Part shown: positions 42,154 through 50,435 of the stretch, piece by piece
How positions within the stretch are numbered: the stretch's first letter is position 1
Layout of the letters: the number at the start of each line of letters is the position of its first letter
DNA from: Streptomyces dioscori
Lineage (GTDB): Bacteria; Actinomycetota; Actinomycetes; Streptomycetales; Streptomycetaceae
Assembly: GCF_003024195.1 (NCBI RefSeq)
Contig: NZ_KZ679044.1
Span: 378,537 to 442,536, forward strand
Length of the DNA: 64,000 bases
Reading direction: 5' to 3'
Position numbers and translations under genes: made by a program
The notes under the pieces: model-generated
Databases searched by the model: none
What the model saw: only the letters and a program-made list of their open reading frames with translations
Told to the model about the DNA's origin: nothing

Positions 42154-44559
42154 ATGGCGGGGCTTTCTACCCCTCATCAGTTTGACCAGCCCACTACCTT
42201 CGCAGCCGCAGTACTGACAGACGACAACCGTCTCATCGTCGTGGTGATCGCGGTCGTCGCCCTTGCGGCGCTTGCCGTCGCCGGGGTCCTGGTCCGCCAG
42301 GTGCTCGCGGCGGGCGAGGGCACCGAAAGCATGAAGGAGATCGCGGTCGCGATCCAGGAGGGCGCGAATGCCTACCTGGGGCGGCAGATGCGTACCCTCG
42401 GGGTATTCGCCGTCGTGGTGTTCTTCCTGCTCATGCTGCTGCCCGCGGACGACTGGAATCAGCGTGCCGGCCGATCGGTCTTCTTCTTGATCGGCGCGGC
42501 GTTCTCGGCGACCACCGGATATATCGGCATGTGGCTCGCCGTACGCAGCAATGTCCGCGTGGCCGCCGCGGCACGGGAAGCGACCCCGGCGGAGGGTGAG
42601 CCCGAAAAGGATCTCACCGCCGTCTCGCACAAAGCCATGAAGATCGCTTTCCGTACGGGCGGCGTCGTCGGCATGTTCACGGTGGGGCTCGGTCTGCTGG
42701 GCGCCTCCTGTGTGGTGCTGGTGTACGCGGCCGACGCGCCGAAGGTCCTGGAGGGCTTCGGTCTCGGCGCCGCGCTGATCGCCATGTTCATGCGTGTCGG
42801 CGGCGGCATCTTCACCAAGGCCGCCGACGTCGGCGCCGACCTGGTCGGCAAGGTCGAGCAGGGCATTCCGGAGGACGATCCGCGCAATGCCGCGACCATC
42901 GCGGACAACGTGGGCGACAACGTCGGTGACTGCGCCGGTATGGCCGCCGACCTCTTCGAGTCGTACGCCGTCACGCTCGTCGCCGCGCTGATCCTCGGCA
43001 AGGCGGCGTTCGGGGACTCCGGGCTCGCCTTCCCGCTGATCGTGCCCGCGATCGGGGTACTCACCGCGATGATCGGCATCTTCGCGGTCGCTCCGCGCCG
43101 TGCGGACCGCAGCGGGATGAGCGCCATCAACCGTGGCTTCTTCATCTCCGCGGTGATCTCGCTGGCGCTGGTGGCCGTGGCCGTCTTCGTCTATCTGCCG
43201 TCCTCGTACGCCGACCTGGACGGTGTCACCGACGAGGCCATCCTCGGCAAGGCCGGTGACCCGCGGATCCTCGCGCTCCTCGCGGTCGCCATCGGCATCG
43301 TGCTGGCCGCGCTGATCCAGCAGCTGACCGGCTACTTCACCGAGACGACCCGTCGCCCGGTGAAGGACATCGGCAAGACCTCGCTCACCGGCCCGGCCAC
43401 CGTCGTCCTCGCCGGTATCTCGATCGGTCTCGAATCGGCCGTCTACACCGCGCTGCTGATCGGCCTCGGCGTCTACGGGGCCTTCCTGCTCGGCGGTACG
43501 TCGATCATGCTGGCGCTGTTCGCGGTGGCCCTCGCCGGAACGGGCCTGCTCACCACGGTCGGCGTCATCGTCGCCATGGACACCTTCGGGCCGGTCTCCG
43601 ACAACGCGCAGGGCATCGCCGAGATGTCGGGCGACGTCGAGGGCGCGGGCGCGCAGGTGCTCACCGACCTGGACGCCGTCGGCAACACCACCAAGGCCAT
43701 CACCAAGGGCATCGCCATCGCCACCGCGGTACTGGCGGCGGCGGCGCTCTTCGGCTCGTACCGGGACGCCATCCTCACGGCCGCGAACGACGTGGGGCAG
43801 AAGGTGTCGGGTCCGGGCGCCCCGATGAACCTGATGATGGACATCTCGCAGCCCAACAACCTGGTCGGGCTCATCGCGGGCGCCGCGGTCGTCTTCCTCT
43901 TCTCGGGGCTGGCGATCAACGCGGTGTCCCGGTCCGCCGGGGCCGTGGTCTACGAGGTGCGGCGGCAGTTCCGTGAGCGCCCCGGGATCATGGACTACAG
44001 CGAGAAGCCCGAGTACGGGCGCGTCGTCGACATCTGTACGAAGGACGCGCTTCGCGAGCTGACCACGCCCGGTCTGCTCGCCGTACTGACACCGATCGCG
44101 ATCGGGTTCACGCTCGGGGTGGGCGCGCTCGGCGCCTTCCTCGCGGGCGCCATCGGCACCGGCACGCTGATGGCGGTCTTCCTGGCCAACTCCGGAGGCG
44201 CGTGGGACAACGCCAAGAAGCTCGTCGAGGACGGCCACCACGGCGGCAAGGGCAGCGAGGCCCATGCCGCGACGGTGATCGGCGACACGATCGGTGACCC
44301 CTTCAAGGACACCGCGGGACCCGCGATCAACCCCCTCCTGAAGGTGATGAACCTGGTGGCGCTGCTCATCGCGCCGGCAGTGGTCAAATTCAGCTACGGC
44401 GACGACAAGAGCGTGGGCATGCGGGTCCTCATCGCGGTGCTCTCGCTCGCCGTCATCATCGGCGCGGTGTACGTGTCCAAGCGGCGCGGCATCGCGGTGG
44501 GCGACGAGGGCAACTCCGAGCGGGTGGCCAAACCGGTCGATCCGGCGGTGGTCTCGTAG
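42154..44559 (+). CDS. hppA: Membrane-bound proton-translocating pyrophosphatase
   Basis: This 801-residue, about 16-helix H+-PPase couples pyrophosphate hydrolysis to proton export. The substrate-site motif DVGADLVGKVEQG starts at residue 225, followed by DNVGDNVGDCAGM. GNTTKAITKG at 510-519 has Lys514 at the position that is Ala in K+-dependent enzymes, so this is the K+-independent type. AAGGAGGACGA precedes ATG 42154. It is transcribed alone, with a palindrome and iterons upstream and a hairpin after it. Confidence 0.97.
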   Translation: MAGLSTPHQFDQPTTFAAAVLTDDNRLIVVVIAVVALAALAVAGVLVRQVLAAGEGTESMKEIAVAIQEGANAYLGRQMRTLGVFAVVVFFLLMLLPADDWNQRAGRSVFFLIGAAFSATTGYIGMWLAVRSNVRVAAAAREATPAEGEPEKDLTAVSHKAMKIAFRTGGVVGMFTVGLGLLGASCVVLVYAADAPKVLEGFGLGAALIAMFMRVGGGIFTKAADVGADLVGKVEQGIPEDDPRNAATIADNVGDNVGDCAGMAADLFESYAVTLVAALILGKAAFGDSGLAFPLIVPAIGVLTAMIGIFAVAPRRADRSGMSAINRGFFISAVISLALVAVAVFVYLPSSYADLDGVTDEAILGKAGDPRILALLAVAIGIVLAALIQQLTGYFTETTRRPVKDIGKTSLTGPATVVLAGISIGLESAVYTALLIGLGVYGAFLLGGTSIMLALFAVALAGTGLLTTVGVIVAMDTFGPVSDNAQGIAEMSGDVEGAGAQVLTDLDAVGNTTKAITKGIAIATAVLAAAALFGSYRDAILTAANDVGQKVSGPGAPMNLMMDISQPNNLVGLIAGAAVVFLFSGLAINAVSRSAGAVVYEVRRQFRERPGIMDYSEKPEYGRVVDICTKDALRELTTPGLLAVLTPIAIGFTLGVGALGAFLAGAIGTGTLMAVFLANSGGAWDNAKKLVEDGHHGGKGSEAHAATVIGDTIGDPFKDTAGPAINPLLKVMNLVALLIAPAVVKFSYGDDKSVGMRVLIAVLSLAVIIGAVYVSKRRGIAVGDEGNSERVAKPVDPAVVS

Positions 44560-44590
44560 CCCCCGGGTCCGGCTGAGCGGTTTCCGTCCA

Positions 44591-44636
44591 ACGGGCGGGC
44601 GGACAGTACGTACTGACGTGCCGTCCGCCCGCCCGT
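44591..44636 (+). terminator. Terminator after hppA
   Basis: A 14-bp stem (ACGGGCGGGCGGAC and its complement) encloses an 18-nt loop that itself contains the palindrome AGTACGTACT. Confidence 0.75.
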
Positions 44637-44814
44637 CCGTGCGTACGCCGGTGTGTATGCCTGTGTGTACGCCCTGTTTCGTGAGCCTTATCTCGCCCGT
44701 TCCCCGCCTGGTGCAAATGGCTTCAATAACGGTCCAAACGGATGTTCGTCACGGTGGTGTCGCCCGATTGGCGTGTATGTTCCGGGGCCGAGAGCCATGG
44801 AAGGGACCAACCCG

Positions 44815-45390
44815 GTGAACAAGAAGCTCGCGGCCGCGCTGTCCGGCGGTGCGGTACTGGTACTGGCGCTGTCGGGATGCAGCAGCAGTGACGACAACAG
44901 CGACAAGCTGAACGCCTGGGCCAAGCAGGTCTGCGACGCGGTGAAGCCGCAGGCCAAGAAGATCTCGGCCGCCAACACCGCCATCCAGAAGCAGACCTCG
45001 GACAACAGCACCCCGGCGGACGTCCAGAAGACCGACGCCCAGGCCTTCCAGGACATGTCCGACGCCTACAAGGCGATCGGCAGTGCCGTGAACAAGGCCG
45101 GGGCGCCGGACGTGGAGGGCGGCGAGAAGAAGAAGACGGACGCCGTCAAGGAGCTCAACACCATCTCCGCGTCGTACGGCGATCTCAAGAAGCAGGTCGA
45201 CGACCTCGACACCAAGGACCAGGCGAAGTTCGCCGACGGTCTGAAGGGGATCGCCACCCAGCTCGACAAGCTGAGCCAGAGCGGCAACGACGCCCTCGCG
45301 AAGCTGGAGGAGGGCGACGTGGGCAAGGCGATGGCCAAGCAGGAGAGCTGCAAGAGCGCGTCCCCGTCCGCCTCGGCGTCGAAGAGCTGA
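44815..45390 (+). CDS. Small secreted lipoprotein
   Basis: The 191-residue protein has a lipoprotein signal peptide with lipobox LSGC (Cys22), then a mostly helical, Lys/Asp/Ala-rich extracellular domain with two further cysteines (QVCDAV and ESCKSA) that may pair, and a Ser/Ala tail. GTG 44815 follows GGAAGGGACC; ATG 44797 is possible but would put charged residues before the signal. No enzymatic motif is seen. It lies alone between hppA and the methyltransferase gene. Confidence 0.8.
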   Translation: MNKKLAAALSGGAVLVLALSGCSSSDDNSDKLNAWAKQVCDAVKPQAKKISAANTAIQKQTSDNSTPADVQKTDAQAFQDMSDAYKAIGSAVNKAGAPDVEGGEKKKTDAVKELNTISASYGDLKKQVDDLDTKDQAKFADGLKGIATQLDKLSQSGNDALAKLEEGDVGKAMAKQESCKSASPSASASKS

Positions 45391-45484
45391 ACCCCGGCGG
45401 ATCCGCTGCCCGGCGCCGGGGGCCGCTCAGGCCCTCCGGCGCGGGCCCACCCGCGCGGCGCCGGGGGCGGGTCACAATGGGCGG

Positions 45485-47005
45485 GTGAGTAACACCAGCC
45501 TGGCACCGCTGCCCTCGTCCGACCGCACCGACGTCACCGCACGGCTGCGGGACGCCCTCCTGGGCGCCTCCTTCAGCGCCGACGGGCTGCTCGACCTGCT
45601 CGGCGCCCCCGCGTACGCGGCGCTGGCCCGCAGCGAGACCGTGCCCGCGCTCCGGGCCACCCGGGGCGACTCCCCGCTGGAAGCCCTCGTACGGCTGTTC
45701 CTGCTGCAGCAGCCCGTGCCGCACGCGCGCGTGGCGGACGTTCTGCCGGTGGAGGACTGCCTGGAGGGCGGCTGGCTGACCCGCGTCGGCGGGGACGAGG
45801 TCGCGGCGGTCGTCGACGTACGGCCGTACGGCGGACCGGGCGGCGAGGACTGGTTCATCGTCTCGGACCTGGGCTGCGCGGTCGGCGGGGCCGGCGGCAT
45901 CGGCAGCCATGACGAAGGCGTCGTACTCGGAGTGGGCGGCGCGTCCACCACCCTCGCGGGCATCACCGTGCGCGGCCCCTTCGCCTCCGCGCTCGACCTC
46001 GGCACCGGCTCCGGGATCCAGGCGCTGCACGCCGCACAGCACGCCACGCGCGTGAGCGCGACCGACCTCAACCCCCGCGCGCTGCACATCACCGCGCTCA
46101 CGCTCGCGCTGTCCGGCGCTCCGGCGGCAGACCTGCGCGAGGGCTCCCTCTTCGAGCCGGTGGGCGACGAGACGTTCGACCTCATCGTCTCCAACCCGCC
46201 CTTCGTGATCTCCCCCGGCGCCCGGCTCACCTACCGCGACGGCGGGATGGGCGGGGACGATCTGTGCCGCACGCTCGTGTCGCAGGCGGGCGACCGGCTG
46301 AACGCGGGGGGATACGCCCAGTTCCTGGCCAACTGGCAGCACGTGGAGGGCGAGGACTGGCAGGACCGGCTGCGCTCCTGGGTGCCGCGCGGCTGCGACG
46401 CGTGGATCGTGCAGCGCGAGGTCCAGGACGTCACGCAGTACGCCGAACTGTGGCTGCGCGACGCGGGCGACCACCACGCCGATCCCGTGGAGTACCAGGC
46501 GCGGTACGACGCCTGGCTGGACGAGTTCGAGGCGCGCAAGGTGAAGGCCGTCGGCTTCGGCTGGATCACGCTGCGCAGGTCGGACGCGGAGCTGCCCTCC
46601 GTCGTCCTGGAGGAGTGGCCGCACTCCGTCGAGCAGCCGCTCGGCGACACCGTGCGCGCGCACTTCGAGCGGGTCGACTATCTGCGTGAGCACGACGACG
46701 CGGCCCTGCTGGCGGCGCACTTCAGGCTGGGCGGCGAGATCGTGCAGGAGCAGGTCGGGCTGCCCGGCGCCGAGGACCCCGAGCACGTCGTGCTGCGCCA
46801 GCACCGCGGGATGCGGCGGGCCACGAAGGTCGACACGGTCGGCGCCGGTTTCGCGGGCGTCTGCGACGGCACACTGAGCGCCGGACGCATCCTGGACGCC
46901 ATCGCCCAGCTGGTCGGAGAGGACCCGGTGCTGCTGCGCGACCGGACGCCCGCCCAGATCCGGCTGCTGGTCGAGCAGGGATTCATCGAGCCCGTGGCGC
47001 ACTGA
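45485..47005 (+). CDS. Class I SAM-dependent methyltransferase (N6/PrmC-like core)
   Basis: The 506-residue protein has an N-terminal helical domain of about 150 residues, a Rossmann methyltransferase core with SAM loop DLGTGSGIQ and catalytic IVSNPPFV (NPPF as in HemK/PrmC and N6-adenine enzymes), and a C-terminal beta-rich domain of about 190 residues. The NPPF motif implies methylation of an amide or exocyclic amine in protein or nucleic acid. It starts at GTG 45485. The domain combination is common in actinobacteria, but the target is unknown. Confidence 0.85.
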   Translation: MSNTSLAPLPSSDRTDVTARLRDALLGASFSADGLLDLLGAPAYAALARSETVPALRATRGDSPLEALVRLFLLQQPVPHARVADVLPVEDCLEGGWLTRVGGDEVAAVVDVRPYGGPGGEDWFIVSDLGCAVGGAGGIGSHDEGVVLGVGGASTTLAGITVRGPFASALDLGTGSGIQALHAAQHATRVSATDLNPRALHITALTLALSGAPAADLREGSLFEPVGDETFDLIVSNPPFVISPGARLTYRDGGMGGDDLCRTLVSQAGDRLNAGGYAQFLANWQHVEGEDWQDRLRSWVPRGCDAWIVQREVQDVTQYAELWLRDAGDHHADPVEYQARYDAWLDEFEARKVKAVGFGWITLRRSDAELPSVVLEEWPHSVEQPLGDTVRAHFERVDYLREHDDAALLAAHFRLGGEIVQEQVGLPGAEDPEHVVLRQHRGMRRATKVDTVGAGFAGVCDGTLSAGRILDAIAQLVGEDPVLLRDRTPAQIRLLVEQGFIEPVAH

Positions 47006-47282
47006 CGTCACGGTGACGCCATGGGGCGCCAGGAGGCGCCGGGAGGCGGGCCGTTGCGGCCGACGCAGCGGTGCTCCGGGCCCGCCGGATGACGTGAACT
47101 CGTCGTCGGCGACCGGTCGGGAGCGACACGACTGATGTGTATCTGTGCCGATGAGCCTGATGTGTCGGTTCTGGCGTGATTGGTACGCAAAAGGTCTCCT
47201 GTCAGTGGTACGTGCGAAGCTACCTTCGAGAGACAGAACGCACGCGTCCTCGGGGGAGGCGCGCTGTCTCGGGGGAGGCTGT

Positions 47283-49577
47283 ATGTCGGGGGACACACCG
47301 GGTCGGGGTGAAGGCAGGCTGATCGGCGGGCGGTACCGGCTGCTGCGCACGCTGGGCGCGGGCGGTATGGGCCGCGTCTGGCTGGCGTACGACGAGGAGT
47401 TGGCCTGCGAGGTCTCCATGAAGGAGATCAACCTGCCCGATGCGCCGATGGATTCGGGCGAGTCCGCGGGCGAGGGCTCCGGCGAAAGGGCGGAGCCGGG
47501 GGCCCAGGAGCGTATCGCCCGGGCCCGCAGCGAGGCACGGAACGCGGCGCGGCTGCGCGGCCACCCCCATGTGGCCACCGTGCACGACGTGTTGATGCAC
47601 GAGGGGCTGCCCTGGATCGTCATGGAGTTCGTGCCGGACGCCGTCGATCTCCAGACGGTCGTCCGGCGGGCGGGGCCGCTGACGCCCGAGCAGACGGCGC
47701 GGATCGGGCTCGGCGTGCTCGACGCGCTCACCGCCGGGCACCGGATCGGGATCCTCCACCGCGATGTGAAACCCGCCAACATCCTGCTGGCCCCGGACGC
47801 CTCGGGCGATCCCTACGCGCGCGTGCTGCTCACCGACTACGGCATCGCGCTGCAGCCCGAGTCCCGCGAACCCCGGCTCACCGCCACGGCCGGCATCCTC
47901 GGCACGCCCGGGTACCTCTCGCCGGAGCGGGCCCGCGGTGAGCCGCCCACGCCGGCCGCCGACATGTTCTCGCTCGGCGCCACCCTGTACGCGACGGTCG
48001 AGGGCCGCGGTCCGTTCGACCGGCACGGCGAGTACGCGACCCTGACGGCCCTGCTGAGCGAGGAGCCCACGCCGCCTCAGCGAGCGGGTGAACTGGCGCC
48101 TGTGCTGCACGGCCTGCTGGTGAAGGACCCGGTGCGCAGGTTCTCGCCGGAGGCGGTGACGCGAGGGCTGGAGCGTGTCCTGCAGAGTCCGCAGAGTCCG
48201 CCGGGCGGGGTCTTCGGGCCGCCGCCCGGGGCGGTCCTGGGCGGCGGGGCCGCTGCCGCGGCTGCCGCGGCAGCCGCGGGCGGGCCGGCGTGGTCGGCAC
48301 CGACCCCCGGATCGGGGCCCGGGACGCCCGGGTCCGCGCCCGGCCCCGGACAGCCCGGAGCGTTCTCGCAGCCTCCCGGAGGGCCGCCCGCACCCCAGGG
48401 TCACACCCCGCAGACTCCGCACACTCCGGGCGGCCCCGTCCCGCACCAGGCCTCGCCGGGCGGTGGGCAGAGCCCCGGGGCGCACGGCCCGTACCAGTCC
48501 TGGAATCCCTATGCGAGCGATCCCTCCGCGCAGGCGTCGCCGTCCCCGCAGGCCTCGCCCTCCTCGCCGTACGCCGGCGGCGGATACCCGCCCTACGGGA
48601 GCGGTTCGACGGCGGTCGCCGGCCTCGACGGCGGACAGGGCGGACAGGGGGACCAGGGCGGTCCGGGCGGCAGGCGGCGCAAGCTGCCCACCGCGGCGGT
48701 CGTCGCGATCGTCGTGGCGGTGGTGCTGGCGGTCGGCGGCGGCTCGTGGGCCGTCGTCGCGCTCCGCGACGACGGCAAGAAGGAGGCGGGGCCCGGCGGG
48801 ACGGCCTCCCCCTCGCCGGACGGCACCGGGCCCTCCGACGAGCCGACGGGACCGGCTCTTCCGTACGGCACACAGGTGGGGCTGACCAAGCCGCTGAGGA
48901 CCGGGGACTGTGTGCGGGCCGTCTGGCCCGGAACGCCGTTCAAGTCGGTGCCGAACCTCGGCGTCGTGGACTGCGGGAAGGACAATCCGGACGGCCAGGT
49001 GGTGGCCGTGGACACGGCGGCCGACTACGCCGACGCCCGCGCCGAGGGCGCGAGGCGCTGCGAGCGGCAGGGCGAGGAGATCGCCGAGGCGCTGCCCGAC
49101 GCGGACCTCTACACCGTGACGCCGACGGAGCGCGGCTTCGAGAAGGCCGAGGCCCGCACGGCATGTCTCGTCCTCGGACGGCACGCCGCCATCGGTGGCG
49201 CGGTGGGCAGTTTCCGCGAGGGAGGCTCGCAGCTGGCGGCGGGTCAGATGATCGACGGCGACTGCTGGAACGGGGTGTCGGAGAAGGACCTCTACCGGGC
49301 CACGTTGACGGACTGCGACGAGCTGCACGACAACCAGGTCATAGGCGTCGTTCCGACCCCGGCGAACATGGACTACAAGAAGGGCATCGACAACGCGAGC
49401 AAGCTCTGCAGCAACAAGTTCGAGTCGACCTGGGCCCCCGACACCGAGCGGGTCGTCTACGGCTGGATAGCCGACAAGTACTCCTGGAACCAGGGATTCA
49501 CCACGGCGGTGTGCACGGTGAGCCGTGGCGACGGCGCGCAGACGAGCGGAAAGATACCGTCGCCCGGCGCGGTGTGA
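47283..49577 (+). CDS. Receptor-like Ser/Thr protein kinase with secreted Cys-rich domain
   Basis: This is a 764-residue type I membrane kinase. The kinase domain (about 15-285) has glycine loop LGAGGMGRVW, Lys47, HRDVKPANI with Asp161, and DYG instead of DFG at 185-187. A Pro/Gly/Gln-rich linker (about 290-465) leads to one transmembrane helix at about 471-494. Outside, two related units of about 100 residues each begin GDC and contain paired cysteines, resembling septum-formation-type domains, not PASTA repeats. Two TCGGGGGAGGC copies precede the start, the second acting as ribosome site. It is probably a sensor kinase for envelope or growth signals. Confidence 0.9.
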   Translation: MSGDTPGRGEGRLIGGRYRLLRTLGAGGMGRVWLAYDEELACEVSMKEINLPDAPMDSGESAGEGSGERAEPGAQERIARARSEARNAARLRGHPHVATVHDVLMHEGLPWIVMEFVPDAVDLQTVVRRAGPLTPEQTARIGLGVLDALTAGHRIGILHRDVKPANILLAPDASGDPYARVLLTDYGIALQPESREPRLTATAGILGTPGYLSPERARGEPPTPAADMFSLGATLYATVEGRGPFDRHGEYATLTALLSEEPTPPQRAGELAPVLHGLLVKDPVRRFSPEAVTRGLERVLQSPQSPPGGVFGPPPGAVLGGGAAAAAAAAAAGGPAWSAPTPGSGPGTPGSAPGPGQPGAFSQPPGGPPAPQGHTPQTPHTPGGPVPHQASPGGGQSPGAHGPYQSWNPYASDPSAQASPSPQASPSSPYAGGGYPPYGSGSTAVAGLDGGQGGQGDQGGPGGRRRKLPTAAVVAIVVAVVLAVGGGSWAVVALRDDGKKEAGPGGTASPSPDGTGPSDEPTGPALPYGTQVGLTKPLRTGDCVRAVWPGTPFKSVPNLGVVDCGKDNPDGQVVAVDTAADYADARAEGARRCERQGEEIAEALPDADLYTVTPTERGFEKAEARTACLVLGRHAAIGGAVGSFREGGSQLAAGQMIDGDCWNGVSEKDLYRATLTDCDELHDNQVIGVVPTPANMDYKKGIDNASKLCSNKFESTWAPDTERVVYGWIADKYSWNQGFTTAVCTVSRGDGAQTSGKIPSPGAV

Positions 49578-49824
49578 CGGACTCCACCCGAAGGCATGGT
49601 CCGCTCCCGGTGCGGGAGCGGTGCGGTGGCGGGTGCGGCAGCGGTGCGGGCCGGGGTGTGCGCCGTCCCGCACCGGGGCGCACGGAGTCGGCCGCCTCCC
49701 GTTCATCTCGGGTTGGGATGTCGGCTTCCCGGAGGTGCCAGCGTCCCCACCAGAGCACGCGAGGGCGGGACGCGGGGCCCGCGAGGGCGGGACCCGGTGA
49801 CACACGAGGGCGGAGGGACGAGCC

Positions 49825-50022
49825 ATGGAGAGCGGACCGGCGATCTTCACGGGATCGGTGTTCGCCCTGTTCGGAGGCGGACTGCTGCTGTGGACCGCGG
49901 TCCGGCTGCGGCAGCGCGCCCCCGTCGCCCACGGGGTGAGCCCCGTCGCATCGGTGACGGTCGCGGGCTTCGCCGGGACGGCTGCCGTGCTCCTCGCGGT
50001 GTGGTGTTTCACTCGCGTCTGA
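49825..50022 (+). CDS. Small two-helix membrane protein
   Basis: The 65-residue protein has hydrophobic helices at about 6-26 and 42-62 with a short basic loop (RLRQRAPVAHG) between them. GGAGGGACG stands 5 bases before ATG 49825, a strong support for translation. It lies alone between the kinase gene and topA, with no family recognised. Confidence 0.7.
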   Translation: MESGPAIFTGSVFALFGGGLLLWTAVRLRQRAPVAHGVSPVASVTVAGFAGTAAVLLAVWCFTRV

Positions 50023-50435
50023 GCGCCGCCGCCGTCGACGCGCCGGTCCGCCCCGCTCCTCGGGCGATGCCTCCCGCAGTCCGCCCGGTGCCGCCCCGCC
50101 GCCCGGGCAACGCCGCCCCGGTGCCCGGGAAACGCCGTCTCCGCTGTCCTGGAATCGCCGTACGGCGGTGGGCGCGGGCAAGATCGACGCCGGTCGGACT
50201 TCCCCTCTCCGGTAATTGAGAGGTCACGCTCCGGATGTCCCGGAAACGGCAGGTCGGCACTCCGGGCGGCAGGAATGGCGGGACTCGGGTTACCGTTCGA
50301 GTGGCCGTTGCGGGCTTTTCCCGTTTGACACGGGGGCGGGATGTACCGTCACACTCCGCAGCGTCAGCATGACCCGACCCCCGGGTTCAAGGCCTGGGGC
50401 GAGACCCCCTGCGTCGACCGGAGAGAAGAGCGAAG
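50023..50435 (+). promoter_or_regulatory. Upstream region of topA
   Basis: This 413-base gap has no gene. A consensus -35 hexamer TTGACA lies at 50325-50330, but no convincing -10 is placed at normal spacing. The region is expected to contain the supercoiling-responsive topA promoter. Confidence 0.35.

Noticed and set aside
42091..44265. A long minus-strand frame opposite hppA
   Set aside because: It mirrors the pyrophosphatase codons and has no family features.
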